A DNA stretch of 64,000 nt from HGM04593 sp045630965 (lineage in GTDB: Bacteria > Bacteroidota > Bacteroidia > Bacteroidales > Bacteroidaceae). The stretch's first letter is position 1. Each line of letters starts with the position of its first letter. Where the stretch lies: assembly GCA_045630965.1 (NCBI GenBank), contig JAZQTU010000042.1:1-64000 (forward strand). The letters are read 5' to 3'. The translations under genes and the position numbers were made by a program. Below are positions 1 to 8,240 of the stretch, piece after piece. The notes below the pieces were generated by a model that was given only the letters and a program-made list of their open reading frames with translations, was not told where the DNA came from and did no database searches.

Positions 1-1
1 A

Positions 2-196
2 TCTTCGCCGGAATCAACGGAAGAGCTCATGACAGAAATCTACGAAGAAGATACATTCGACAATCCCGAAGATGCCATGCAGTGCCTGAAAATGGTTTTA
101 GGAGATATGCAACAGGCGGCAATTATAGCGCATGCAAATACAAAAAATATAAGTGCCATTCTTGAAATGTCGGCAATAATGTGTAACAAACAATAA
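2..196 (+). CDS. C-terminal end of an unidentified protein (5' truncated)
   Basis: An open frame enters from the left edge and gives 64 residues before a TAA at 194-196. The visible part is acidic, ends in an alanine/isoleucine-rich helix-like stretch, and has no motif I recognise. It stops 11 bp before the next secreted protein gene, so it is likely the upstream member of the same operon. In other Bacteroidales, DUF4252 genes often follow a sigma factor and a putative anti-sigma protein; this end could belong to such a protein, but nothing visible proves it. Confidence 0.6.
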   Translation, partial: SSPESTEELMTEIYEEDTFDNPEDAMQCLKMVLGDMQQAAIIAHANTKNISAILEMSAIMCNKQ

Positions 197-207
197 AAAT
201 TGCAACC

Positions 208-765
208 ATGAAACGCAATATATTGATATTAATAATGATGCTCATGCTCCCCTTGGGGATGATGAAAGCGCAAGGTCTCACGTATGATGAGTGTAAAGAG
301 CATATTGCACGAATTGAGGAATATGGCGCCAAAGGATATGGAATTTCCGAGTCGCATATAAGGAGTATAGCAAGAGCAAAGATAAAAGAGGTTGATTATG
401 CTTATATCTCAACCAACATGTTCAGGCAGATGTTCAACATGATTGACGGTTCTGTTGAAATCAATGGGAATTTCATTGGCTCGCTAAAGAGCATACGTCG
501 CTTTGCTAGTACCGGCAAGAACGGATACGAGAAGTTGAAGGCATATATGTTCCCATTCTTTGATGAACAGATTTTAGACATGGAGATTATGATGTTGAAC
601 AGAAATGGCGAGATGCTTTCCATGGTATATAGCGACGACAAGAACCTGCTTGTGATAAACGACGACGGCAATACGGAACTCATAGTGGTATATATCGCAG
701 GCATGTCGTATGATATGTTCCTGAAGATACAGAATGTCAGTGGTGGAATAAGACTAAACTTCTAA
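208..765 (+). CDS. Secreted DUF4252-like protein
   Basis: 185 residues with a signal peptide (KR start, hydrophobic methionine/leucine core, cleavage near MMKAQ). The middle and C-terminal part, with its 'IRRF' stretch, a G-Y-E-K-L run and a 'GEMLSMVY...LLVINDDG' strand pattern followed by 'ELIVVYIAG', resembles the DUF4252 family of small periplasmic Bacteroidetes proteins of unknown function. It is the first of three consecutive secreted proteins in the same direction (gaps 17 and 10 bp), suggesting one operon. Its last residues (GGIRLNF) recur in nearly the same form close to the end of the next gene product. Function unknown; family assignment is by eye. Confidence 0.7.
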   Translation: MKRNILILIMMLMLPLGMMKAQGLTYDECKEHIARIEEYGAKGYGISESHIRSIARAKIKEVDYAYISTNMFRQMFNMIDGSVEINGNFIGSLKSIRRFASTGKNGYEKLKAYMFPFFDEQILDMEIMMLNRNGEMLSMVYSDDKNLLVINDDGNTELIVVYIAGMSYDMFLKIQNVSGGIRLNF

Positions 766-782
766 TTAATTTTATTTGCGAT

Positions 783-2024
783 ATGATAAGAATAATATAT
801 CTGTTGCCACTGTTGTGCTTGTTTTCTGTTTTTACTTATGCGCAACAAACTGTCAACAGCAACCTGGAAAACTTCATCAAGGAGATAAAAGCTCTTGAAA
901 GCGAGCATGTAAGCTGTGAAATACAAGGTTTTGATTCATTTATAAATGAAAATATCGGCTATGGGCTTGATAACGGAATTTCGGAATCGGACATTATAAG
1001 ATTGGTTGATAATCTGAACAATCTGGAATGGCTGTTTTTTGTTGTCCAGTCAGACGACCGCGAGGGATATAATATGATATATGATGTTCTCGACAAATAC
1101 GATGTGATGGAAGCCGAGGAAGTTTTCGGCATACCGCTTGCGGTAAATACAAGAGAAAACAGTCATCAGAGTACAATTTATCTTGATGAAAACAACAGCC
1201 TGATTGTAATTGAATCTGATTTTGAAATCAGATTGATATATACGAATTGCAATATAGTCAACGTACTCACTCATGCTATGAGAATGCTTGCAATGGGCTT
1301 GGATGATTATCTTGGTGAGTTTGTCAATAACAGCTATGAGACTTTGACTCACGTTGGAGAGATTTGGGAAACAGAAAATGAATCGACTGAAGAAAAGCAG
1401 CAGGGGAGTGACTACGATTTCTTCAACATGATCAGATTGAAGCGCAAACTCCAATATGCCGACGTGGTGGAACTTATTACCCCTGAAGATGTAGCTGAAC
1501 AATATATGATAAAAAACTTTCCAAAAGAGAAGTGGCTCTTGAAAGGTTATCCTGAAAATGTAAAGGAGATATACAAACAGAAATACCCGGGCGGAACACC
1601 TGCCATTCTCTATGCGGTTGCAAACGGCAGAACTGCATACAAAAGGATGACAGAAGAGTTCGATTTTTTGTTCAATCTTGCTCTTAATGGCGAATACAAC
1701 GGCTTTAAGGTTGTTCAGCAGAGCAAGCGCAACGGAAGACGTTACGTGCAATTGTATGGCAAGGAGAGCAGCATGGTGACTGTTGTCGATCTCCCCGAAA
1801 AGAATTGTTGTAAATTGCTTGTAAATATAGGCAGTGGCGAGGATTTTGCCAAAGCATTGAATATCTTCACTATAAATGAGGAGACGGATAATATATGCAG
1901 AAAGTGTATAATCACCATAGATGAAAAAGGCATGGATATACGTATGCCCGACAACACTGCAGACGAAACCAAAAGCAACGGGTTGCGTTTCAATTTCAGA
2001 TTAAAAGAGATGTTTTTAAAGTAA
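783..2024 (+). CDS. Secreted hypothetical protein, possibly two DUF4252-like modules
   Basis: 413 residues with a clear signal peptide (hydrophobic core LLPLLCLFSVF, cleavage near TYAQ). Two halves have a similar layout of helix followed by short strands: residues about 60-190 and about 270-400. The second half ends with NGLRFNF, nearly the same as the GGIRLNF end of the preceding protein, which suggests that one or both halves are diverged DUF4252-like modules. No catalytic motif or lipobox is visible. It lies in the middle of a three-gene run of secreted proteins. Function unknown. Confidence 0.6.
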   Translation: MIRIIYLLPLLCLFSVFTYAQQTVNSNLENFIKEIKALESEHVSCEIQGFDSFINENIGYGLDNGISESDIIRLVDNLNNLEWLFFVVQSDDREGYNMIYDVLDKYDVMEAEEVFGIPLAVNTRENSHQSTIYLDENNSLIVIESDFEIRLIYTNCNIVNVLTHAMRMLAMGLDDYLGEFVNNSYETLTHVGEIWETENESTEEKQQGSDYDFFNMIRLKRKLQYADVVELITPEDVAEQYMIKNFPKEKWLLKGYPENVKEIYKQKYPGGTPAILYAVANGRTAYKRMTEEFDFLFNLALNGEYNGFKVVQQSKRNGRRYVQLYGKESSMVTVVDLPEKNCCKLLVNIGSGEDFAKALNIFTINEETDNICRKCIITIDEKGMDIRMPDNTADETKSNGLRFNFRLKEMFLK

Positions 2025-2034
2025 TAATAGAGTC

Positions 2035-3006
2035 ATGAAAAAACTATTTACACTATGCCTTTTAGCAGTGGCAGTATCAGCTCTGCAGGCACAGACGACA
2101 ACCGCACTGGTAACATACGAAGGCGGATATTTCGTAAAGAACGGCAAAGAGTGGACCGAGTATCGCCCGGCACACAAGACAGGAGCATGGAGTAAGTACA
2201 AACAATATGGCGAGGATGATACATTCTATTACATGAAGAACAAGAAGTGTTATCTTTCAATTCCCAAGCTCTACAAAGACAAGATTTACATCGACCGCGA
2301 CAAAGGAAAAAAGAATTGGGAGGTTGTGTATAATACCCTTAGCGTGCATCAGCGTTGCCCCGACACAAAAGGGTTGTTCTACAGTTACCGCAACCATCGC
2401 AAGGAGCACGGCGAGTATGACGGGTATTTCGTACGCAAGAATCTTGTGTGGCAGGAGTTCCGTCCACGAATGAAAAGCGGCGTGTGGGCTGAATTCAAAC
2501 AGATAGACGAGAATAACGAATACTTTATCCTAGCAAGCGCGCACAACAACGTATATATTCCCAAGACAACCGACAACGACATCATCATCTACAAGACAGA
2601 CAATAATGATTGGCGTGGCGGTTATGCCATACAGGCAATATATGACAGGTCGGCAGCTTACGACTACAATTTCTATTATGAAAACTCGGAGAAAGGTGGC
2701 AAGGCAGCTGTTCCTACAAAACAGTGCCGTATAAGCTTCGACCGCAAAGGAAACATACAGCTATCATACAATGGTAAGTTCCACGACCTTAACTATCAGG
2801 AGATTGAACTTGTGAGCTATGAGGGAAAGAGTGCAGTGAGGATAACCATTGACTCAAAGAACAGGATTCTGTTAATATCGTCACATCGTGCCGTTGTCGA
2901 TTGCAGGGTATTGGGAAAGAAAATGTTCTTCATCAACGGAGACAACGGAAAGGCATTCACCGAAGTCAATGACCTGCTCGAATATGATGCTTTTGAAGTT
3001 CTATAA
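2035..3006 (+). CDS. Secreted hypothetical protein with an internal duplication
   Basis: 323 residues with a signal peptide (MKKLFTLCLLAVAVSALQAQ). An aromatic-rich module occurs twice, at about residues 27-77 and 125-178: both copies share the order GYFV, W-x-E-(Y/F)-RP, K-(T/S)-G-x-W, (Y/F)KQ and a closing (S/Y)IPK. The pattern looks like a small beta-rich repeat. The C-terminal third is a further beta-rich domain. The stop codon lies inside a perfect terminator hairpin shared with the convergent glutaminase gene. I do not recognise the family; it may be an envelope protein restricted to Bacteroidales. Confidence 0.6.
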   Translation: MKKLFTLCLLAVAVSALQAQTTTALVTYEGGYFVKNGKEWTEYRPAHKTGAWSKYKQYGEDDTFYYMKNKKCYLSIPKLYKDKIYIDRDKGKKNWEVVYNTLSVHQRCPDTKGLFYSYRNHRKEHGEYDGYFVRKNLVWQEFRPRMKSGVWAEFKQIDENNEYFILASAHNNVYIPKTTDNDIIIYKTDNNDWRGGYAIQAIYDRSAAYDYNFYYENSEKGGKAAVPTKQCRISFDRKGNIQLSYNGKFHDLNYQEIELVSYEGKSAVRITIDSKNRILLISSHRAVVDCRVLGKKMFFINGDNGKAFTEVNDLLEYDAFEVL

Positions 3007-3049
3007 TAAGATATGGCTGACAGCACGCTGTCAGCCATATCTTATTATA
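3002..3049. terminator. Bidirectional terminator containing both convergent stop codons
   Basis: A perfect 22-bp stem (3002-3023 with 3028-3049) with a 4-base loop. The TAA of the plus-strand gene (3004-3006) and the TAA of the minus-strand glutaminase (3045-3047) sit symmetrically within the two arms. An AT-rich run follows in each direction. Confidence 0.85.
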
Positions 3050-4031
3050 AAGAATTTTTTCCCTCTACCACTACAACCCGTTCGCCACTGAATATATTCA
3101 GATTAAGGTTCTCCATAATCCTTTTTATAGCGAGTTGTGCCTTGACCGAGTTGCCGGCTTCGTCTATTGGCGGCGCAAATGCGGCGATACCGAAAATGCC
3201 GGGAAGTACACCAATGATACCGCCGCCTACGCCTGACTTTGCCGGTATTCCCGCGCTGAACATCCAGTCACCCGTATATTCATACATACCCACCGATGCC
3301 ATCAGTGATACGGCTTTTGCAGCCTGGCGTTTTGGGAACACCTCTTTTTTTGTCACAGGGTTATATCCGCCGCAGGCAATGGTTGCTGCCATTATGGAGA
3401 GCTGTCTTGCAGTTACGCCGAGCGAGCATTGTCGCGTGTATAAGTCGAGCGCAATGTCAGGCTCGTCGTATATGCGGTTGTAGCTCTTCAGTAACCAGGC
3501 AATAGAGCGGTTCCTATGGTTGCTGAAACTTTCCGACTCATATAATTCATCTATCAGCGGAGTCTCGCTTCCACAAAGCTCGGCAATGTTATTCTTTATA
3601 GCCTCCCACTTCCCGCGGCTGTTTCCAACCGGGCGCACCATGCTCACGGCGGATATAGCTCCTGCATTTACCAAAGGGGTAGAAGGATGCTCGTTCTCGA
3701 GCAGTATCGCAAGAATGGAATTGAACGGCATGCCGGTGGCATCGGCTCCAATCATTTTCATGACTGTTTCACCACCATAATCCCTAAGTATGAGTATTGC
3801 TGTCGCAACCTTGGATATTGACTCCATGCCAAAGCGGTAGTCACAATCGCCAACACTCAATATCTCACCGTCAGGCAGACACACCGAAATTCCGAACAGG
3901 TTGCTGTCAACATTGGCAAGATAGGGGATATAATCGGCATTCTTGCCGCCTTTGTTATCCTTCAAGCCTATATACGCCTCATGAATGGCTATCTTCAGCT
4001 CCTCACGCGTAATCCTTCTATCCTTATTCAT
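3045..4031 (-). CDS. glsA: Glutaminase A
   Basis: 328 residues, the usual length for the serine-dependent beta-lactamase-fold glutaminases. The enzyme hydrolyses L-glutamine to glutamate and ammonia in the cytoplasm. The SxxK catalytic motif (SISK, about residues 71-74, after FGME), the 'NAGAI' segment and the 'KSGVGGGI' segment near the C-terminus are all present. It follows gadB with a 14-bp gap on the same strand. In E. coli and Bacteroides, glutaminase and glutamate decarboxylase work together in acid resistance: ammonia release and decarboxylation both consume protons. The gene ends in a shared bidirectional terminator. Confidence 0.95.
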   Translation of the reverse strand: MNKDRRITREELKIAIHEAYIGLKDNKGGKNADYIPYLANVDSNLFGISVCLPDGEILSVGDCDYRFGMESISKVATAILILRDYGGETVMKMIGADATGMPFNSILAILLENEHPSTPLVNAGAISAVSMVRPVGNSRGKWEAIKNNIAELCGSETPLIDELYESESFSNHRNRSIAWLLKSYNRIYDEPDIALDLYTRQCSLGVTARQLSIMAATIACGGYNPVTKKEVFPKRQAAKAVSLMASVGMYEYTGDWMFSAGIPAKSGVGGGIIGVLPGIFGIAAFAPPIDEAGNSVKAQLAIKRIMENLNLNIFSGERVVVVEGKNSL

Positions 4032-4045
4032 AATTCTTGTTTTTA

Positions 4046-5467
4046 TTATTTTCCCGTGTGGGTGTATACCGTTCCCTTGATTTTTACATTGCTTTCAATG
4101 CTCAAACGCGAAGTGGTGGGGTACTGTAGCTTGTCAAGTTCGGCAACAGCATCGGCAATGTCACCCAACAGCTGGTCTGCCATGTCACGGCTGAATCCCT
4201 GTCTCACTACAATACGCATTACAATCGTCTCCTCAAGCTTTGCGGGCAATGTATATGCCGGAACCATCCAACCATTCTGTTTCAACTTGTCCTGCAAGTC
4301 GTAGAGAGTCCATTTGCACTGCTTTGCATACTCCTTCTTCAACTCCCAAATAAATAACGGGTTGGTAACCTCGCTGCTGTAGTTTTTGAAAGGTTTCATC
4401 TTGCCAATCTCACCATGCAGGTATTTAGCAATCTCCAGAGAGTTATGCTGAATGGCTTTGTAACCTTCGTATCCCAATCGTATGAACTGGTAATACTGTC
4501 CCAATATCTGTGCAGCAGGGCGTGAGAAGTTCAAGCCAACCTGAGTAACCTCTGCGCCAAGGTAGTTTACACTGAACGACATGCTGTCCGGGAGGAACTT
4601 CTTGTCTTTCCAGATAACCCATCCCAGTCCTGGGTATACAAGACCGTACTTGTGTCCGCTGGTGCTTATCGACAATACCCATTTCAAGCGGAAGTCCCAC
4701 TCCAGTTCGGGTTTCAGGAAGGGTAGTATAAAACCGCCCGAAGCTGCATCCACATGGATAGGAATGTCATATCCGGTCTTTTTATTGTACACCTCAAGCG
4801 CATCGTTGAGTGCCTTTACATCATCATTCAGTCCGGTCCATGTTACACCCATGATTGGCACAACGCAAATAGTGTTCTCGTCGCACATCTTGATTGCCTC
4901 GTCGGGGCACAATGTGAGTTTTTCGCTTGTCAACGGAACTGTACGCATCTCAATCTGCCACAACTGTGCGAACTTCTCCCACACCACCTGATATGCCGAC
5001 GAAATCACAAAGTTCGGCTTGTCACAAGGCTTTCCAGCCTCCATACGGCGTTTCTTCCAACGCTGCCACGCTGCCACGCCACCAAGCATACAGGCCTCGC
5101 TCGAACCTATGCCCAACGCTCCGGCTTTCCATTTGGCCTGTTCCGGGCTGTTCCACAGGTTGGCAATCATATTGATGCACCTTGCACACATCACTGCTAC
5201 ACGCGGATATTCAGTCTCGTCAATGTAGTTTATGGCTATGGCATCGTTCATCAGCTTGGTGGCGTATTTGTCCATGTATGTAGTTACAAATGTAGCCAGG
5301 TTCAGTCGTGGCTGTGTTTGGGCGAAGGTCTCATCCTTCACCATCTGGTACGCGATTTCCGGTGTAGTGGGGTGCTGTGGAATCTTGTCCGCAGGTGCAC
5401 TTTTCAACATCTCTTCGGAACCGAATACCGAAGTCGTCATCGTTGTCTTACAATCATTCTGATTCAT
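4046..5467 (-). CDS. gadB: Glutamate decarboxylase
   Basis: 473 residues, the length of bacterial PLP-dependent glutamate decarboxylases. It converts glutamate to GABA and CO2, consuming one cytoplasmic proton. The PLP lysine lies in 'STSGHKYG', and the usual 'HVDAASGGF' aspartate-containing motif precedes it. It is the first gene of a two-gene unit with glsA, an arrangement that would feed glutamate from glutamine into GABA production. No GadC-type glutamate/GABA antiporter is visible; the adjacent transporters on the opposite strand are of MFS and EamA type. I see no clear TAnnTTTG promoter in its upstream region. Confidence 0.96.
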   Translation of the reverse strand: MNQNDCKTTMTTSVFGSEEMLKSAPADKIPQHPTTPEIAYQMVKDETFAQTQPRLNLATFVTTYMDKYATKLMNDAIAINYIDETEYPRVAVMCARCINMIANLWNSPEQAKWKAGALGIGSSEACMLGGVAAWQRWKKRRMEAGKPCDKPNFVISSAYQVVWEKFAQLWQIEMRTVPLTSEKLTLCPDEAIKMCDENTICVVPIMGVTWTGLNDDVKALNDALEVYNKKTGYDIPIHVDAASGGFILPFLKPELEWDFRLKWVLSISTSGHKYGLVYPGLGWVIWKDKKFLPDSMSFSVNYLGAEVTQVGLNFSRPAAQILGQYYQFIRLGYEGYKAIQHNSLEIAKYLHGEIGKMKPFKNYSSEVTNPLFIWELKKEYAKQCKWTLYDLQDKLKQNGWMVPAYTLPAKLEETIVMRIVVRQGFSRDMADQLLGDIADAVAELDKLQYPTTSRLSIESNVKIKGTVYTHTGK

Positions 5468-5643
5468 TTTCTTAAGTTTTTAGTGGTTAGAAATTATAGC
5501 TTTTGTAAGTATGTAATGATGAAACACAAATGCAACTTCCCATGTTCACTCTTTAATCTTTTTTTGTCTTTTCAACCACTCACAACAATCTCACGGCAAA
5601 GGTTGTTATTCATGAAAACAATATAGTAGTTGATGCAAAGCAT

Positions 5644-5803
5644 TTGTCATGCTGAGCAAAGTCGAATTTTGCAATTAAACGAGTTAAGACCAAGTTTACT
5701 TGAGTTTTTACAACGAGTATTTGCATAATCGCCATAGGCAGTGCATCTGATTTTGTGCAATTTTGAGATCCTTCACTTTATTAAACTCCGTTCAGGATGA
5801 CAA
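5644..5803. repeat. Inverted-repeat element (MITE/REP-like)
   Basis: The ends, TTGTCATGCTGA (5644-5655) and TCAGGATGACAA (5792-5803), are inverted copies with one mismatch in 12. Next to the inner side of the right end is a GATCCTTCA block that recurs in the other copies. Related sequences occur at 16022-16056, 48616-48688 and 51285-51385, always between genes. The long frame of the downstream MFS gene would begin inside this element, which argues for the internal start at 5863. The rest of the gap between gadB and the MFS gene is AT-rich without a gene. Confidence 0.65.
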
Positions 5804-5862
5804 TTAGGAATAACATTAAACAGTGGGTAAATATCTATATTATTATCAAAAAATATACAACC

Positions 5863-7128
5863 ATGAGTACCAATACAACAACGGACAACAACACATTCAC
5901 CCGTAACAACGGCCGACGTGTCTATAAAAAAGGTATATATACAGGAAAAGGAACAATAAGCCTAATGGCGCTGCTTGGCATATGGTCGGTCTCGGCGTTG
6001 ACCTCCTTGCCGGGGCTTGCTGTTTCTCCAATATCCGAAAAACTGCTGACAATATTTCCCTCAACAACCCAACTCGATATACAGATGCTGACGACTCTTC
6101 CGTCACTTTTTATAATCCCCTTTATTCTTCTTGCCGGTGTCATAAGCGGTAAGGTCAACGATATAAAACTACTGTATGCCGGTTTGTGGCTCTACCTTTT
6201 GAGCGGCTTGCTCTATTTTCTCTGTACCTCTATGACCCAGCTCATCTTTGTAAGTGCGTTGCTTGGCATCGGTGCAGGAATTATAATTCCACTTTCGACC
6301 TCACTTGTCTCTAAATTCTTCTCTGGTGAACAGCGCACAAGACAGTACGGATATATATCGGCATTGACAAACATAACCCTTGTGGTGGCAACAGCCGTTA
6401 CAGGTTACCTTGCCGACATACAGTGGCGTCTCCCGTTCGTGGTCTACCTTTTACCAATAATATCAATATTACTTGTCTCCTCGATAAGAAACAGCGAGTC
6501 GACAATTAGCGAAAAGCGTGAACAACCTACACAACATGTCGCTGACGGTACAGTCAACTATCGCGAACTGTTGAAATACATGCTATATTATCTCCTTATA
6601 ACATATCTGGTAATGGCCGTGAGCATAAACCTACCGTTTCTTCTTGGTAAGTTGGGATATGACAGCGGAGTGTCAGGCATGGTTATTTCACTTTTCTTTC
6701 TGGCGATGATGCTTCCCGGCTTTTTCATAAACCGCATAATAGCGGTGTTAAGAGAGTATATACTACTTTTCTCCCTGCTCCTGATAGCCCTTGGTCTCAT
6801 CGATATATTCTTCAATAGTTCACTGGCCTTCATTATCCTGGGATGCATTGCTGCAGGAGTAGGATATGGCATCGCCCAGCCATATATATATGACGTTACA
6901 GCCTCTCTTGCTCCGCCACAGAAGACAACATATGCACTCGCTTTGGTAATGACAATGAACTATGTCGCAATACTCGTTTCGCCCTTTATCGTCGATTGGG
7001 TGCAGGAACTCTGCAGGGTAAAGAGCGAGAACTTCCCATTCCTCCTCAACGCAGTGACAGGCTTTGTTGCACTCATCTTCATGTTCATGCGTTCCAGCTG
7101 GTTGAAATATAAGAAGTCAAGACCATGA
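5863..7128 (+). CDS. MFS transporter
   Basis: About 421 residues with twelve hydrophobic segments in two groups of six separated by a polar loop near residues 205-225, the layout of the major facilitator superfamily. The N-terminus before the first membrane segment is polar and Thr/Asn-rich. The ATG at 5863 is preferred over one at 5797, which falls inside a repeat element. The stop overlaps the start of the following EamA-type gene by four bases (ATGA), so the two are translationally coupled. Substrate cannot be read from the sequence; drug or metabolite export are both possible. It is divergent from gadB-glsA, so a role in the acid response is only a guess. Confidence 0.85.
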   Translation: MSTNTTTDNNTFTRNNGRRVYKKGIYTGKGTISLMALLGIWSVSALTSLPGLAVSPISEKLLTIFPSTTQLDIQMLTTLPSLFIIPFILLAGVISGKVNDIKLLYAGLWLYLLSGLLYFLCTSMTQLIFVSALLGIGAGIIIPLSTSLVSKFFSGEQRTRQYGYISALTNITLVVATAVTGYLADIQWRLPFVVYLLPIISILLVSSIRNSESTISEKREQPTQHVADGTVNYRELLKYMLYYLLITYLVMAVSINLPFLLGKLGYDSGVSGMVISLFFLAMMLPGFFINRIIAVLREYILLFSLLLIALGLIDIFFNSSLAFIILGCIAAGVGYGIAQPYIYDVTASLAPPQKTTYALALVMTMNYVAILVSPFIVDWVQELCRVKSENFPFLLNAVTGFVALIFMFMRSSWLKYKKSRP

Positions 7129-8033
7129 GAAACAAAGCAAAAGGATCGCTTGCTCTCTTCGTTGCAAGAGTTTTCAGCGGATTGAATGTCAATGCAATGA
7201 GCTATCTCCTCCCGTTGTGGATAGCACCTCTTGGATGCGTAACTGTACGACTTGTGTTTGGCGCCGTTGTGTTTTGGATTGTATCTATATTTTCCAAACC
7301 CGACAATGTCTCCTGGAACGACAAACTTAAACTTATGACACTTGGTGCTTTCGGCATCTTCGGTTACATGTCGCTCTATGCATTGAGTATCAGCTATACA
7401 ACACCCGTAAACTTCGCCATATTCAATGCGATGCAGCCCATGTGGGTAGTGGTTGTGAGCGCCGTACTCTACCGTAAGAGTATCGAAGGACGCAAACTCA
7501 TGGGGCTGGCAGTCGGTTTTGCCGGAGCTTTGTTGTGTATTTTGTCAGAGCCTGTAGCCGGAAAGGCGGTCGATGCCCATCTCGGCAATATCCTTGCAAT
7601 CCTCTCATCGGTGATATATTCGGTATACCTGGTCTTGTCCGCAAAGTTTGTGGGACATATATCCAGTGTCATCATACTGCGCTACACATTCACCGCCGCA
7701 GCCATTGTAGCCCTTGTCGTTTCGTACTTCACAGGCTTTGAAGCACCCATTTTCAGTGATGAAGCCCATTACAAGCCTCTTTTGGTACTGCTTTATGTAC
7801 TTGTATTCCCTACAGTGCTAACCTATTTCCTTGTTCCTGTAGGCATGAAGTATCTTGACAGTGCCCTTGTTGCTCTTTACGGCTACGTCACACTCATTGT
7901 TGCAACGTCGGTGTCTTATCTTTTGGGACTCGATAAATTTGACCCGGTAATCCTGCTCTCCTTGCTATTAATAGGCGCCAGTATCTATTGGGTCGGTACT
8001 GGTGACAAGGCAAGTGAGGAGAGAAGTAGTTAG
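7125..8033 (+). CDS. EamA/DMT family transporter
   Basis: 302 residues with about ten hydrophobic segments arranged as two homologous halves, typical of the drug/metabolite transporter (EamA, RhaT-like) family. 'YALSISYTTPVNFAIFNAMQ' in the first half and 'LTYFLVPVGMKYLDSALVAL' in the second are the family signature positions. The start overlaps the MFS stop by four bases. The family moves amino acids, metabolites or drugs across the inner membrane; the substrate here is unknown. A strong terminator follows after 11 bp. Confidence 0.88.
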   Translation: MRNKAKGSLALFVARVFSGLNVNAMSYLLPLWIAPLGCVTVRLVFGAVVFWIVSIFSKPDNVSWNDKLKLMTLGAFGIFGYMSLYALSISYTTPVNFAIFNAMQPMWVVVVSAVLYRKSIEGRKLMGLAVGFAGALLCILSEPVAGKAVDAHLGNILAILSSVIYSVYLVLSAKFVGHISSVIILRYTFTAAAIVALVVSYFTGFEAPIFSDEAHYKPLLVLLYVLVFPTVLTYFLVPVGMKYLDSALVALYGYVTLIVATSVSYLLGLDKFDPVILLSLLLIGASIYWVGTGDKASEERSS

Positions 8034-8044
8034 ATTTATCAACA

Positions 8045-8075
8045 GCAAAAGGGTTTCAAATTGAAACCCTTTTGC
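8045..8075. terminator. Terminator between the EamA gene and the DUF4251 locus
   Basis: Fifteen-base arms (8045-8059 and 8061-8075) are perfectly complementary. It serves the plus-strand EamA gene, and for the minus strand it begins directly after the TAA (8076-8078) that ends the in-frame proline-rich tail, so it is probably bidirectional. Confidence 0.8.
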
Positions 8076-8240
8076 TTATCTCATAAATCCCGGAGGAGTG
8101 TTCCCACCTCGTGGTGGTATTGGTGCCGTTGGGCGCATCTGTGGAGGAAATACCGGAGGGCGGGGTGGCAACGGCATTGGACGATAGTGTACCGGTGGGT
8201 AATACCCTCTGAAAATGGGTGCTGTTAATCCTATAGTCAG
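8076..8240 (-). other. Proline-rich 54-codon in-frame tail behind the DUF4251 stop
   Basis: Directly after the TGA (8241-8243) of the DUF4251 gene, the same frame stays open for 54 codons and ends with TAA (8076-8078), immediately next to a terminator hairpin. The predicted peptide is very rich in proline, arginine and aromatic residues (motifs such as RGYYPPVHYRP and PPRPPVFPP). There is no ATG at its start, so it is unlikely to be an independent gene. I infer that it is the original C-terminal tail, detached by a nonsense change, or that the TGA is read through; a sequencing error is also possible. Confidence 0.6.

Noticed and set aside
1050..1751. 233-codon minus-strand frame inside the second secreted protein gene
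   Set aside because: Shadow of a real gene with signal peptide; the peptide shows no family features and lacks a promoter.
4754..5626. 290-codon plus-strand frame opposite gadB
   Set aside because: Antisense of a well-conserved enzyme; codon pattern is a mirror of gadB.
5797..5862. Longer N-terminus for the MFS protein
   Set aside because: The ATG lies in the right end of an inverted-repeat element and the added residues are unlike a transporter start.
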